Below are positions 11,347-21,974 of a stretch of DNA of 64,000 nucleotides, piece by piece. The notes below the pieces were generated by a model, which made no database searches, was not told where the DNA came from, and saw only the letters and a list, made by a program, of their open reading frames with translations. Source of the stretch: Spisula solida. Taxonomy: Eukaryota > Mollusca > Bivalvia > Venerida > Mactridae. The stretch covers positions 5,580,001 through 5,644,000 of the forward strand of contig OX365948.1 of NCBI GenBank assembly GCA_947247005.1. The letters run 5' to 3'. The position numbers and the translations under genes are program-made. Position 1 is the stretch's first letter. Each line of letters begins with the position of its first letter.

Positions 11347-11416
11347 TTGGGTTCGAACCTACAGCCTGCAAAACCTAAGTTACCAGACAGCGTTGCTTAC
11401 CACTGAGCCACAGGGA
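11347..11416 (-). repeat. tRNA-like sequence (probable SINE head)
   Basis: On the minus strand TGGCTCAGTGGTAAGCAACG is an A box and GTAGGTTCGAACCCAA is a good B box, ~40 bases apart. The anticodon arm region is not convincing, so this is called a tRNA-derived repeat. Confidence 0.45.
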
Positions 11417-12457
11417 CATATGAAAATAATACAATTATATAAAACTAATAGCGAATAAATTTCGCAATAAGTCAACGTGTCACGTGGTTTGGTCAGAGTT
11501 TGAATTCACTAATGGTTCTGAAAATTTGTGTTACGATCTCGCAGTGACAGGAATATACTGAAAAATGGCCGCCAATAGAATAACAAAAATTACCTAAAAT
11601 GCGTTATTCTGTAGCTCATAAATTTTCTTTTATATCTTAATGATGTTTAAAAATATTCCAAAAACTCAGTAGGCCCATCTAGAACACATTTTAATAAGGG
11701 AGATAAATACTCTGTTGCTTCGTATAGCACTTTGATCGACCGCCATCTTGGAACGCTGAGAAAACAGAGAAAACACAGAATGTAACAGCCTGCATATAAT
11801 CAGTAATTGATCAACTGATTACGCCATTAAAGTACGTGTTCTTAACAAGGAAAGTCGTTTTATTATACACTTACTAAGGTAGTTATACAGTGAACTTAAA
11901 AACGAAAGCAGGTTCGTATCGACTATCGTCCTTCGTTACTTCGTACCCAAAAATGTCACAAATTTTCTACTGACTGTACATATATGAATCATATGATCAG
12001 CAATCATTCTGTACTGGATGATCATGTTACTAATAATTAAGGACATCTGACAAGTGTCTACTGTTGTGTTTCAATACTGACATGTAGCAGCGAGCTATGA
12101 GAATTGAACAAAATTATGAAATGAACAATTTAATATTTAAGATAAAATTCGCTAAAATAGGCTGTGTCTTAGTTCATATAATCATTGTGTATGTAAGCCG
12201 CGTTACCTGATTTGATGGTTGTATCGATCCAGACAACATAAACAATTGTGACGTCTCTGCTAAGTTATCCTACACTGACTATAGGTACACTCCGTACTAG
12301 GTGAAATTATGAGGATATGTTATATTATAACTAAGTCAAATAATCTGATAAAAAATCTTGAGTGTTTTTCATTGTAATTTTTATAGGACGTTCCTTCTTT
12401 AAGGGAAGGTCGTGTTACTCAAACAATACAAACTTACATATACCTATATTAATTATG
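11417..12457. other. Intergenic, no gene seen
   Basis: AT-rich sequence with no recognisable exon or repeat structure. Confidence 0.4.
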
Positions 12458-13024
12458 ACAATACCTACTCACCAGTGAAGAGTATAACACCATATTGTGA
12501 CAGGGAATGCAGCAATACCTACTCACCAGTGAAGAGGATAACACCACAGTGTGACAGGGAATGCAGCAATACCTACTCACCAGTGAAGAGGATAACACCA
12601 TAGTGTGACAGGGAATGCAGCAATACCTACTCACCAGTGAAGAGGATGACACCATATTGTGACAGGGAATGCGGCAATACCTACTCACCAGTGAAGAGGA
12701 TAACACCATAGTGTGACAGGGAATGCAGCAATACCTACTCACCAGTGAAGAGGATAACACCATATTGTGACAGGGAATGCAGCAATACCTACTCACCAGT
12801 GAAGAGGATAACACCATAGTGTGACAGGGAATGCAGCAATACCTACTCACCAGTGAAGAGGATAACACCATATTGTGACAGGGAATGCAGCAATACCTAC
12901 TCACCAGTGAAGAGGATAACACCATAGTGTGACAGGGAATGCAGCACTCAGAAACAGCAGAACACGAAAGACACACAGACACAATGAAGAAAAACACAAA
13001 CCTCAAGAACAAGTCACAATGCAA
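12449..13024 (-). CDS. Open frame over the 54-bp minisatellite, possible secreted repeat peptide
   Basis: A 191-codon minus-strand frame. The first ~25 residues (MHCDLFLRFVFFFIVSVCLS, then CSAVS) look like a signal peptide with a hydrophobic core and small residues at the putative cleavage site. The rest is an 18-residue repeat of the form CCIPCHxMVLSSSLVSRY, nine times, with x alternating Thr and Asn. No family is recognised. The frame could be open only because 54 is a multiple of three. No TATA box, polyadenylation signal or second exon supports expression. It is listed because the signal-like start lies outside the repeat, which a pure minisatellite would not predict. Confidence 0.15.
   Translation of the reverse strand: MHCDLFLRFVFFFIVSVCLSCSAVSECCIPCHTMVLSSSLVSRYCCIPCHNMVLSSSLVSRYCCIPCHTMVLSSSLVSRYCCIPCHNMVLSSSLVSRYCCIPCHTMVLSSSLVSRYCRIPCHNMVSSSSLVSRYCCIPCHTMVLSSSLVSRYCCIPCHTVVLSSSLVSRYCCIPCHNMVLYSSLVSRYCHN
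12458..12944. repeat. 54-bp minisatellite, nine units, alternating types
   Basis: The unit contains ATACCTACTCACCAGTGAAG, AGGATAACACCA and GTGACAGGGAATGCAG. The CATAGTG/CATATTG position alternates strictly over the last seven units, so the working period is 108 bp there. The 54-bp length is 18 codons, so frames stay open. On the minus strand a 191-codon frame (12,449-13,024) reads through. Confidence 0.85.
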
Positions 13025-13047
13025 TCATAGACGTAAATATTAACAAG

Positions 13048-13279
13048 AGATGTTTGTAAAACGTGTACGCCCCCATTGCAGCCGAATAGTCCTTAATATT
13101 AAAGGTCACAGCGACCTTGACCTTCGACATACTGACCTCAAAATCAAAAGGGGTCAATTACTGTTACTGCTGATCATAGGGCAAGGCGATCTTGAGTTAT
13201 TGAACGGAAACCATTAGGTTGACCGATCCACCGACAGTTGCAAAGCAATATACCACTCATCAAAGATGGGGGCATAATA
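13048..13279. repeat. Short GCCCCC/GGGGGC-ended repeat with AGGTCA palindrome (copy 2)
   Basis: Related to 1,725-1,902: begins ...ACGCCCCCAT and ends GATGGGGGCATAA. It holds AGGTCACAGCGACCT (13,103-13,117), an inverted pair of nuclear-receptor half sites with 3-bp spacing and one mismatch, plus TGACCT at 13,118-13,123 and 13,133-13,138. It lies about 0.8-1 kb upstream of the copy A start codon. Confidence 0.5.
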
Positions 13280-13489
13280 ATTAAAACTTAATAGCTACGC
13301 GACACCCTAATCCGACCGCCTGTCGCTCCATTCAGTTACCTATACCCTGAGTAAGTCAGCAAATAACAGTTTGTTTATATCTTTTGTTAAAATCGGTGGT
13401 TTGAAAAAACGCGTTATTTTTAGATTAGATGTCACCGTAGTTAGAGAAGGTAAATATGCCTAAAGCTATTTAGATAAGGTTAAATTTAC

Positions 13490-14080
13490 CGTGCAGGTAT
13501 ACAAATGAATGCACCACTTTTGTCTTTTTTAAATTCGACGATTTAGTGTATACATATCACTGCTGTCCAGTTGTGTTTATCAAATATTGAAGAAATGGAT
13601 GAAAATTAATTATTTGGCTATTATTTTAAAAAGGTTTGGTATGCTTCAAGTAAACACAGCCATTGGTTTTTGAATTATGTTGTTTAATTGTACCATCGAG
13701 CGAATGCACTATTAATATCAAATATTCGCACTTCCTGGAGTTGAAATAACTGTCCTACATATTAACACCAGATATACGAGTTTAGATAAGATTCAAAACT
13801 ATAAATGAGTCGTTAAGATAAAAAATGAGAAATTTTGAGATAGACATATTCACACGTTTCATCCTATCAATGTATGACGATAATTAGGGAAATCAGTTGC
13901 GTTGCATATGTTATGTGGTCTTGCGTGTGACCATTGCGATACCTACATTTTCATTTCGCGAAATGTTTAAAACCCAACGTGTCGCCATGGAGGCAGTTTA
14001 TTAACGACATTGTGTGACTGTGTTGTAAGTTGTTGGACAGTCTAGCTTAACAAATTATTCTCGTCTGCAAAGTTATCATC
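13490..14080 (+). promoter_or_regulatory. 5' region of SLC51A-like copy A, shared with copy B
   Basis: This segment aligns by eye with 46,740-47,308 upstream of copy B. Shared stretches include GTATGCTTCAAGTAAACACA, GCCATTG and ATACGAGTTTAGATA. It should contain the promoter and 5' UTR. No TATA box is obvious. A short upstream ORF is conserved in both copies (separate entry). Confidence 0.5.
13987..14004 (+). promoter_or_regulatory. Upstream ORF, copy A (five codons)
   Basis: GCCATGG gives a near-ideal start context; the frame reads MEAVY and stops 76 bases before the transporter ATG. Copy B has MEVVN at 47,223-47,240 with the same context and length. It could lower translation of the main frame. 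The transcription start is unknown, so its presence in mRNA is inferred. Confidence 0.4.
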
Positions 14081-17000
14081 ATGACAACTTGTTCAAATGA
14101 TGCACCAAGGACCAGCGTCTTCTATGGTGGTATGTTTGTTATAACCTTTTCTCGTTCCTTCATGTGTAACCTTATTTCGTTACTTCTCCTGTAACCGTTT
14201 TTCGATGAAACATGGCCCGTAGACATATGTTTCGAGACCAAGCTGTTGCGAGACGCCAGCAACCTACAAATGACGATGTATTTCACAACAAAATCCAAAC
14301 AAAAGATATCAACAGCCGTAAAAGATGGAACGCAGAACAATAAGTAACTTATTTCTTGCACAACGGCCGTATTATTCTTCTTTATGTGGCCATCATGGGC
14401 GACATCTTGAATTTCACAAAATGATGAAATGATGTATGTAGTACATTATTCCGATTATTCTATATGAAGAATTGAAATAACAGGACTTTAAGTTGATGCG
14501 TGACAAACGCAAGTTAGTACTAGTAGACTATAAAATGAAGGAAAGCGAATTTGGTTATTAATATGTAAAAAAGCAGCCTAATCCCCAATTGAAATCAGTC
14601 TGAACAAGTTCCCATCGCATGATTTGCTTTTTATATTTCAGAAATATCTGGAGACGGGGTTATAATTGGCTTTCTTGTGGTTGCTTGCTTGCTAGCAGTA
14701 GCGTGTTTAATAATATTCTTAGAAGAAGTGGTATTCATCAGGAGACACTACAAGCAACATGATAATCGAGAATGGAAAATACTTGTACTGCTTGGTCTAT
14801 ACCCGGTAAGATTGCAACATACTGCGGTTTTTAGCTGTATACAGTCAAAATGAATTAAGTAATCGCCGGGGTACTGTTTTATCAAAACACTTCATAGCTC
14901 TTTAACACTACTGGTCATATTTTTCGCCAAATTGTAGTTGTTAAAAAATAGAGATTTTAAATCTGAGCGTAAGTTTAGTGTCCTGTGGTAAGATAATATG
15001 CGAGTCAAACTGACATGCCCTTTCAAAAGCGATGATGCCATGTCTTATTAAACATACGTTATAGCTGTTATTATAAGTGTAGTGTTAGGGCCAGGTAATC
15101 ATGTCTGATGTAGAAGTAATGGTTAAAATGATTAAATAGCCTTGAAAATTTTATTAGAAACGTCTTTGGGTAAACAGATTAAAAATCGGTCGTCAATTAT
15201 TACGAAGTTAAGGAACATGGAAAGTATGTTCGCGTTATTTTGTTTTTAAACATTTGCTACATATTTTTAAACCCAAGGAACGGAGTGACAGTGGTTATAA
15301 ATTCTTGAGGAATACTGTTTCTCAAACTCTAACCGACTTAGTTTTTGCTCCCTCACAATAGTTAAAACCCCAATAAATACGTGGTTTTCGTGCCCCTACC
15401 TCTGAAGATGGACAACTTGCGTGAGAAAATCGTGTACAATAGCCAAATTGACGATAACATTTAATAAAAGGTGCCCTTTAATAAGCATTCGTTTTATGAA
15501 TTGTTAGTTTACTGATACCACATGTTCATATTCCTTGGTTAGAACCGTCCGCTTTTACCTGCATGGGTTTCCCGATGAGGCGCTGGTCCTTGGTGAAGAC
15601 GCATTAATTTGAAAAATAGAACGTTCCTCAGGGATTAGACGCCGGAAATCAAGCCCGTTGATTGGTCGACAAAGTCGAACAAACACTTATATAAATTAAA
15701 GTTCTGATTTAACTGCTATCGAATGCTTTAGAACATTTGCTTATTTCAGACTGTGTGTATCACATCACTGATAGGCGTACTGGTACCGACAAGTGCGACA
15801 TTGGTCGACTTTATGGCGTCATGGTAATTGTTATAATCTGATATATGTGTGCATGTACATGTTATTGAAGTTACGACGTTGTGCTCTTCTGTGTAACTGT
15901 GTTCTCTTAGTTCTCATGGTTAAGAAGTTGAGTTGTACTTAAGTTTACACTGACATTATTTTCTAACTGTTTTTATTTTGTAAAATGGTATGAGACCATT
16001 AGCAATCAGTATTAGCACTATCATTGCCTAATTATTTGTACATAATTTATAAAGACATCACATTTTCGCGTGGTAATCAGGCAGTCAAATAACGAAAAAA
16101 GGACTTAAAAAGCCTCTTTTTGAGGGAAGACAATTCTTGATATGTGTCCCAAAATGTTTTATTATGTACAATTAGATAGGATAAGACTGCTTTCCTGTCA
16201 TTTTTGTCTATTTATGCAAAATTGTTGTATTTTGGACTACAAGAACTAGAAAATATATGTATAACGTAATCATATGTATGTGTTTATAAACGTACAAATA
16301 TTATAACTATGATTCATAACTTTGCATTGTATTGTTCGATTCCAACTACTACCTTGTTGTTGATAATGTTGTTTGTTCATGTGTGTGTATTGACGTAAAC
16401 GAACTTACTAGTGATCTTATTAATGTGCTTATTCGTTTCTTCAGCTACCTGTCTGTGTGTATTTACCTCTTTATCAACATGACAATTGAATGTTTCGGAG
16501 GTAAGGATAAAATGGTACACACTCTAGCAGATAACAAAGTTATTCTCAATACCCCACCATGTTGTTGTTGCTGCTGTTGTCTTCTTAAACCCATCACATT
16601 GACAAGGTAGGTTTTGTAACGGACAATAAGGATGACATTCTAGTACATGACATCTATGATTTACGGTAGAACAAACAATCGATTCTATAACTCTAGTGCA
16701 AGTATTTACAAGAAAAATATATATATATTACAGATTACAGAGTAATAATATGTGAATTATATTTTTGCAATGATATCGATTATGGTGGTTTTAAGATGGT
16801 ATTTTGTCATACATTATTGTAATTTATAGGGAATGTATGAGCGAGAATAAAATATTGATTCAAAATCATGATATGGGGTGGGTCTATTAAAGTTGTTTCA
16901 TTGATGGATCTGTACAGAACATGTAGATAAAGGTTGTCGATAACAGAGATTTCATGATATAGTCAGAATAATCCTTACTCGGTATATAAAAGGACTTCAG

Positions 17001-20000
17001 GATTGAAAACAAAATTACTGGGTGAGATTCTAAAAAGCAACAAAACACAAAACACTTGTAAATATATAACTCAAACATACAAAAGTAACATTAGGTAACA
17101 AATAAGGACAAAAAATCAACTGGATAGAAAACAAAGTATTTACATAACTATCAGTTACTTGACTGGCCGTTCTACACTTAGTTTTACTTTATAAATAAAT
17201 TATATTGTGGACAAGTTCGCCAATAGACCTCACTTGGGTGTAGTCATATTTCCATTGTTTTACAGCCACAATAAAACCATGTGATTGGTCAATTCAATTT
17301 TTAATTAACATAATTACTCATGTAAGCATCTGACTTCTGATCAGATGGGTATAGTTTATTTTTAAGCTTGAGGTTCTAAAACAAGTAGTGGTCTGATTTG
17401 GGTGGTTGATGAGCAGTCAGATCGATCATTATGGTTACGGTGCTCTTCGTGTTCAGTTCTTGTCCTGTGGGTGGGGATTAAAGCATTGGAGTTGGAAGTA
17501 CAATGTATCCTCTTTTCCTATGGTTTCAGCCACTTAAGAACCAACGTTCCAAGTGTGCTAAAAATAATGTTGCAAGCTTTAAAATTGTTTAGAACGTTAT
17601 AGTTGGTATTTAAGCTACACAAATTGACCAAAGTTTTTTGTATGTGAAGTTTATTTGTGAAAATATAACTATTTATGTGACCAGGGGTGAGTAAGTCTTA
17701 ATTCTATAGTGTTTCCTATGGTTTCAGCCACCCAAGTTGAATGTCCACAAAAAAAAATTCCAAGAGATTCAAAGTGAAAAATTTGTAGGTTATTAATATC
17801 AACATTTCAACTCATATTATACAAAAAAATATTTATATCAAATTCCTCCAGAGAGCATAGCGCCCTGTTTTTTCAAAAGGCCCACTAAAAAAGTCTTGAT
17901 TTTTCTTGTTTTGGCTACAAAACTACTTAAAATGGCTTAATTTTGTAAAAATAAATTCAAGAATATTTTTAATAAGCGTATCCTAGTTTTTTCATGCAAT
18001 CCACATAATGGAATAATATTTTCCACACTTTGTGCTATATTTTTCAAAATAAGGGGGTGGCTGAAACCATAGGAAAGGATGAAACCATAGGAAAGAAGGA
18101 TACACTTTCTGTGATTTTGTAATCAGTACCCATCTATTCACTACGTATGATTATAATGTGCGATAATGGCTATTTCAGAAAATCGTTGCGTGTCGTTGAG
18201 CTGCTATCCATGCAAGTGATGTTTGTACGACCGGTAGTATTGTTTATCGCGGCTATTCTGTGGACTGACGGACAATACGTGGAGGAGATTGTGAGTTTCG
18301 CAATCCTACTTAATACATTTTTAAGTTAATATATAGCCAAACTGTTAAAACAATAATTGTCTCACTGAAAGTGGAAGTTGAGATTATTGACCAATAACAG
18401 AACGTTTCCTTTTAAACAACGTTAGGTTTAGATATATCTTGGCGCTGATGTTACACAAACAAGGTGCGCCTAACGGAAGTACCGGTATATAATGTAAATA
18501 ATGTTTCTTGCGTGGATGGCTAGGTAATGCCACCGTTTCTGTATGGCTTCGAGTTGTATGTGCATGTCCACTATTTGATAAATTACCACCGCAGGTTTGT
18601 GCCGTGTGGTGGCAGTAAACTGTCTCTTCGTGCATTCAATTCAGTATAGTTATCTTATGAAATTACCTCCCTTTACGGTAGTTTGCAAATTGAAGAAACC
18701 TTGCAGTATGTCATTCAATGTCAGAGTCTGTATATAGGCGTACTTTGTATATCCACTTATTGGGATGTGGATGGTCGAGTCAGTGCGTGTATTCGTGGGT
18801 GGCTACGTGATGATTTTATGTGGCTTCGAGTTGTCTGTACATGTACAGTATTTAATAGTTCGTTTGGAAGTAAAGTGTACAATGTATTTATTTCGTAAAA
18901 ATCTTATGAACTTGATCACAATAACATTACAAAGATATTACCAGTACAGTAATTTTAATTTCTCTATGTCAGTTGCCAATTGAAATGTTCGAGATGTGTA
19001 AACCTAGAAATTCCATTTTCAGGTTGTTCCCACAGTTGGCCGGATCGTTATTAGTTTAGTTATAAGTACAATGTATTACACTTTTTATTCAAATGGTTAA
19101 AGCCGATATACATAATAATAATATATCATTTCAGAATGTCAGAGAGCCGAGTATATACATCAATGCATTGTCTGGAATTAGCACTATTGTTTCCTTGTAT
19201 GGCCTGACTGTTATATTCAATGCCTCCAGGAAACACCTCACACATTATCATCTGGTATTGAAGTTTATGCCTCTAAAGTTAGTTATTGTTCTGGTCCATC
19301 TACAGGGCACGATGTTTACTGTATTAGCTAACTATGACATACCGGGTTGTAAAGGCACTAGAGGGTCGAGAGTACGAGGAACAAGTAAGTACATTTAATG
19401 CCTTAATAACAACGTATGATGTGTATTTAATGTTCTATGTAAAAAGATAACACCTTTGACTGACTTTGACTATCCTAGTGATGCAGCATCCGCTTTGACT
19501 GCAGAAGATCGGTGACCGCGTCATAGCAAAAAAGGAAATATAAAATCGTGATAGTGTTTCCATTGCTTAGCGCTCAGTACAAAATGGAAAGGTGATTTAT
19601 CTTCTCTCGTACCCTAGTGGAGATGGATACCATCATACAATCAGGAGAATGTTTATTATTAATTTTAATACTTTGTTTTACATTCGAACTTAAATAAATA
19701 AGCATATATAAAAAACTTAAAATAAGAAAATGGAATAATTTCGTTTTAGTGATAAGTTAACACTTCTCCCATAGCAGCAGCAGGGCAAATATTCTAATTA
19801 TAAATCCGCTTCTGGTATGGCTGAATATACATGTAGTTGGGTGAAGTTGAACGATTATAGTTATTACATGGTAAGACTTGGGGAGTAAATGAGTTCAGAA
19901 AATATGAAATTTAAACGAAAATCGACAGCACTCGGTCAAATAGTAATAATATTATAATAAACAAATATTTTAACATGCTTTTATTATAGATATCAACAAT

Positions 20001-20144
20001 GGACTGCTGGTTATTGAGGTATTTCTATGTTGCTTGTTGGCCAGGAAAGGTTACCGTACTCACACACCAACCAAGGACGAGGTACTGGAGAACATCCCGT
20101 CTAGTGTAGCAGGAAATGGTAGAGGCAATGTTAATGTAAATTAA
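14081..20144 (+). CDS. Organic solute transporter alpha-like protein (SLC51A family), copy A, C-terminally truncated
   Basis: Seven exons: 14,081-14,129, 14,642-14,805, 15,750-15,823, 16,445-16,606, 18,179-18,290, 19,135-19,384 and 19,990-20,144. All introns are GT-AG and phases match, giving 321 residues. OST-alpha pairs with OST-beta to carry bile acids or steroid conjugates across the plasma membrane in vertebrates; the invertebrate substrate is unknown. Family marks: first membrane helix ending IIFLEEVVF (38-46), TIECFGGKDKM (108-118), PPC then seven Cys (133-141), LRVVELLSMQ (152-161), and four more hydrophobic spans. Exons 1-6 have the same lengths as copy B. In exon 7, after GNGRGNVNVN, copy A has one extra base relative to B plus TAA, and a further TCA-to-TAA change downstream, so it lacks the last 40 residues of B. 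The membrane core is intact, so this may still be functional. Intron 4 carries a 601-bp inverted-terminal element. Confidence 0.85.
17504..18104. mobile_element. 601-bp inverted-terminal element in intron 4 of copy A
   Basis: The left end is TGTATCCTCTTTTCCTATGG, then TTTCAGCCAC. The right end read inverted is TGTATCCTTCTTTCCTATGG, with TTTCAGCCAC following after a duplicated block. TTCCTATGGTTTCAGCCAC occurs again internally at ~17,708. Copy B intron 4 has the flanking sequence without the element, so insertion followed the duplication or was lost in B. Confidence 0.6.
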
Positions 20145-20559
20145 TCCAACAGTTGAGTCAATACCTCACATCAGCGTGACATAAGACAGTGTTCCTATAT
20201 ACCAGAGCGGTAGCAATACGAACGAATATGGCGCATACACTGAGTTGGATACCAGTCAATCAGGAACTTTAAATAACCATTGGGCCACGAAGCGCTACGA
20301 GTTGCAAATTGCATTTGATCATTTTGCTGTTTCTTGTTATATATACACAAAGAAATCAGTTAAGCACACCCCGGAAATTTAAAATTGGTTGTGATTGAAA
20401 GCACTGAGATTACGACTTAATTGAGCTAAGAAATAGTAATTTGATGAGTAGCGATAGCTATTTAGTAATCATAAACCAGTAAATGTATGAGTTTAGTTTA
20501 TTCTTATCCAAATTATTGAAGCATAAGCAAATGTGTTGTTTTTTACCAAAAATGTAGGT
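20145..20559. other. Former tail and 3' region of copy A
   Basis: Up to ~20,335 the sequence still resembles copy B past its stop, including GGGCCACGAAGCGCTACGAG. This marks the downstream limit of the duplicated unit. Nothing further is recognised up to the next element. Confidence 0.5.
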
Positions 20560-20908
20560 GTTTATATGTATTGTGTTGGAGCGTTTACAAACCATTTACT
20601 GGTGGATATTTTTGGTAAATATTGACGATTACTTAACCTTAAATGACATTATGTAGCCAAATTTTAATAACGTGTAACCGCAACGTGCCCGGATGACAGC
20701 CTCAACCCTTCTCATCATACTACCAGTCGCGTCTAATGCGATTTTGAGATAGATTTTGCCATTCTTGGTGCAGAGCTTGTTCCAGTTGTTGCAGTATTAT
20801 TAAAAATTTGGCTACATAATGTCATTTAAGGTTAAGTAATCGTCAATATTTACCAAAAATATCCACCAGTAAATGTTTTGTAAACGCTCCAACACCATAC
20901 ATATAAAC
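20560..20908. mobile_element. Tc1-like deletion derivative with ~105-bp inverted ends
   Basis: The arms run 20,560-~20,668 and ~20,802-20,908 and are near-perfect inverted copies (GTTGGAGCGTTTACAAA, TTACTGGTGGATATTT and so on). The core on the minus strand (about 20,672-20,794) translates as LQQLEQALHQEWQNLSQNR, then after a 1-2 base shift VSMMRRVEAVIRARCG. This is the C-terminus of a Tc1-type transposase. The element is therefore a MITE formed by internal deletion of a full Tc1-like transposon. Confidence 0.7.
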
Positions 20909-20948
20909 AATGTAATGTGATCAAATTAAATGTACAAATTTAAAAATG

Positions 20949-21563
20949 CATATCCTTTCCGCCATCATAGCGTACTAATGCAGACTCGCCGGGATGGCCA
21001 TTTCGGCCTTCCGTAGTTTTCGACCTAAATGCCCAAATTCGGGAATTTTGCTGTCATGGGTACACAGGCATCCCAGACTACAGGATATTACGGGCCCAGG
21101 GTCGTGCACATGTTTTTGGGCCCGGTAGACCCCTTTAAAGAGGGCTTTGAACGTAGATTTTACAAAACTGAAATTACTGGTCCTACCCGCCATTGCGGTA
21201 CGATTCCCTGTGGAATTGCATGAACATTTAGCGCCAAAAAGTTTTTATTTTTCTATAGCAGGAATATAAGGCTAGACAAATGGGTCAGGACCAATGCCCT
21301 AAAGGGGCCAAAAGTAGGCCTGTCAAGCTAAAAAAAAAAGAAGTTTTTCGCGCAAGGGTCATCGTCACATCGTCATTTCAGGTGGCCTTTAGTCGAAATG
21401 TTGACAATTTTTTCTACTTTCGGTTTAAGGTAGGTGTGTAGCACCCGGATGTATCGAGTTTTTATCAGTGCTGCAAGTCAATAGTGTCTCAGGGACGGGG
21501 TGTAGGGACCACATGAATTTCTCATAACCCCCCCCCCCAAATCGTGGTAGCGGAAAGGATATG
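20949..21563. mobile_element. ~615-bp element with short inverted ends
   Basis: Begins CATATCCTTTCCGCCATCAT and ends with the inverted GTGGTAGCGGAAAGGATATG; 12 bp are exact and a few more weakly matched. The interior is fairly GC-rich, with overlapping short frames on both strands that I do not recognise, and a run of C at ~21,530. Confidence 0.45.
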
Positions 21564-21974
21564 TTAATTTATTTATGATAAAATAGAAACATTATTAGAC
21601 TTTATAATATACGCTAATAACACCAAGTCTTACCATTCACTGCGGAACTTAGACTGGTACCATTTGTCATTTTTTGACCCGGAACACGAAATAATAATAA
21701 TAATAAAGACTTTATTTTACGAGGAAACTCATTTGACATTTAAAATCTTCCATGAGATCCTCAACAATAAACAGTTGAACAAAAACACTAGTACATAAAA
21801 TGAAAAAAGCAAAATGGCAATTTGGCCCATATGACGTCCACAATATCATAATTTTAAATATAATTGGGGAATTTCATAAAAGAGTTTCAGTGAAAGGATG
21901 TGCTAAACCGATATGTATGGAATCTACAATAAAAGGAAGGTATAAATCAAAACGCTAATCAAATAAATTTATAA
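21564..21974. other. Intergenic with a short AAT microsatellite
   Basis: (AAT)n at about 21,690-21,707 precedes AAGACTTTATTTTA; the rest is AT-rich with no gene seen. Confidence 0.4.
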
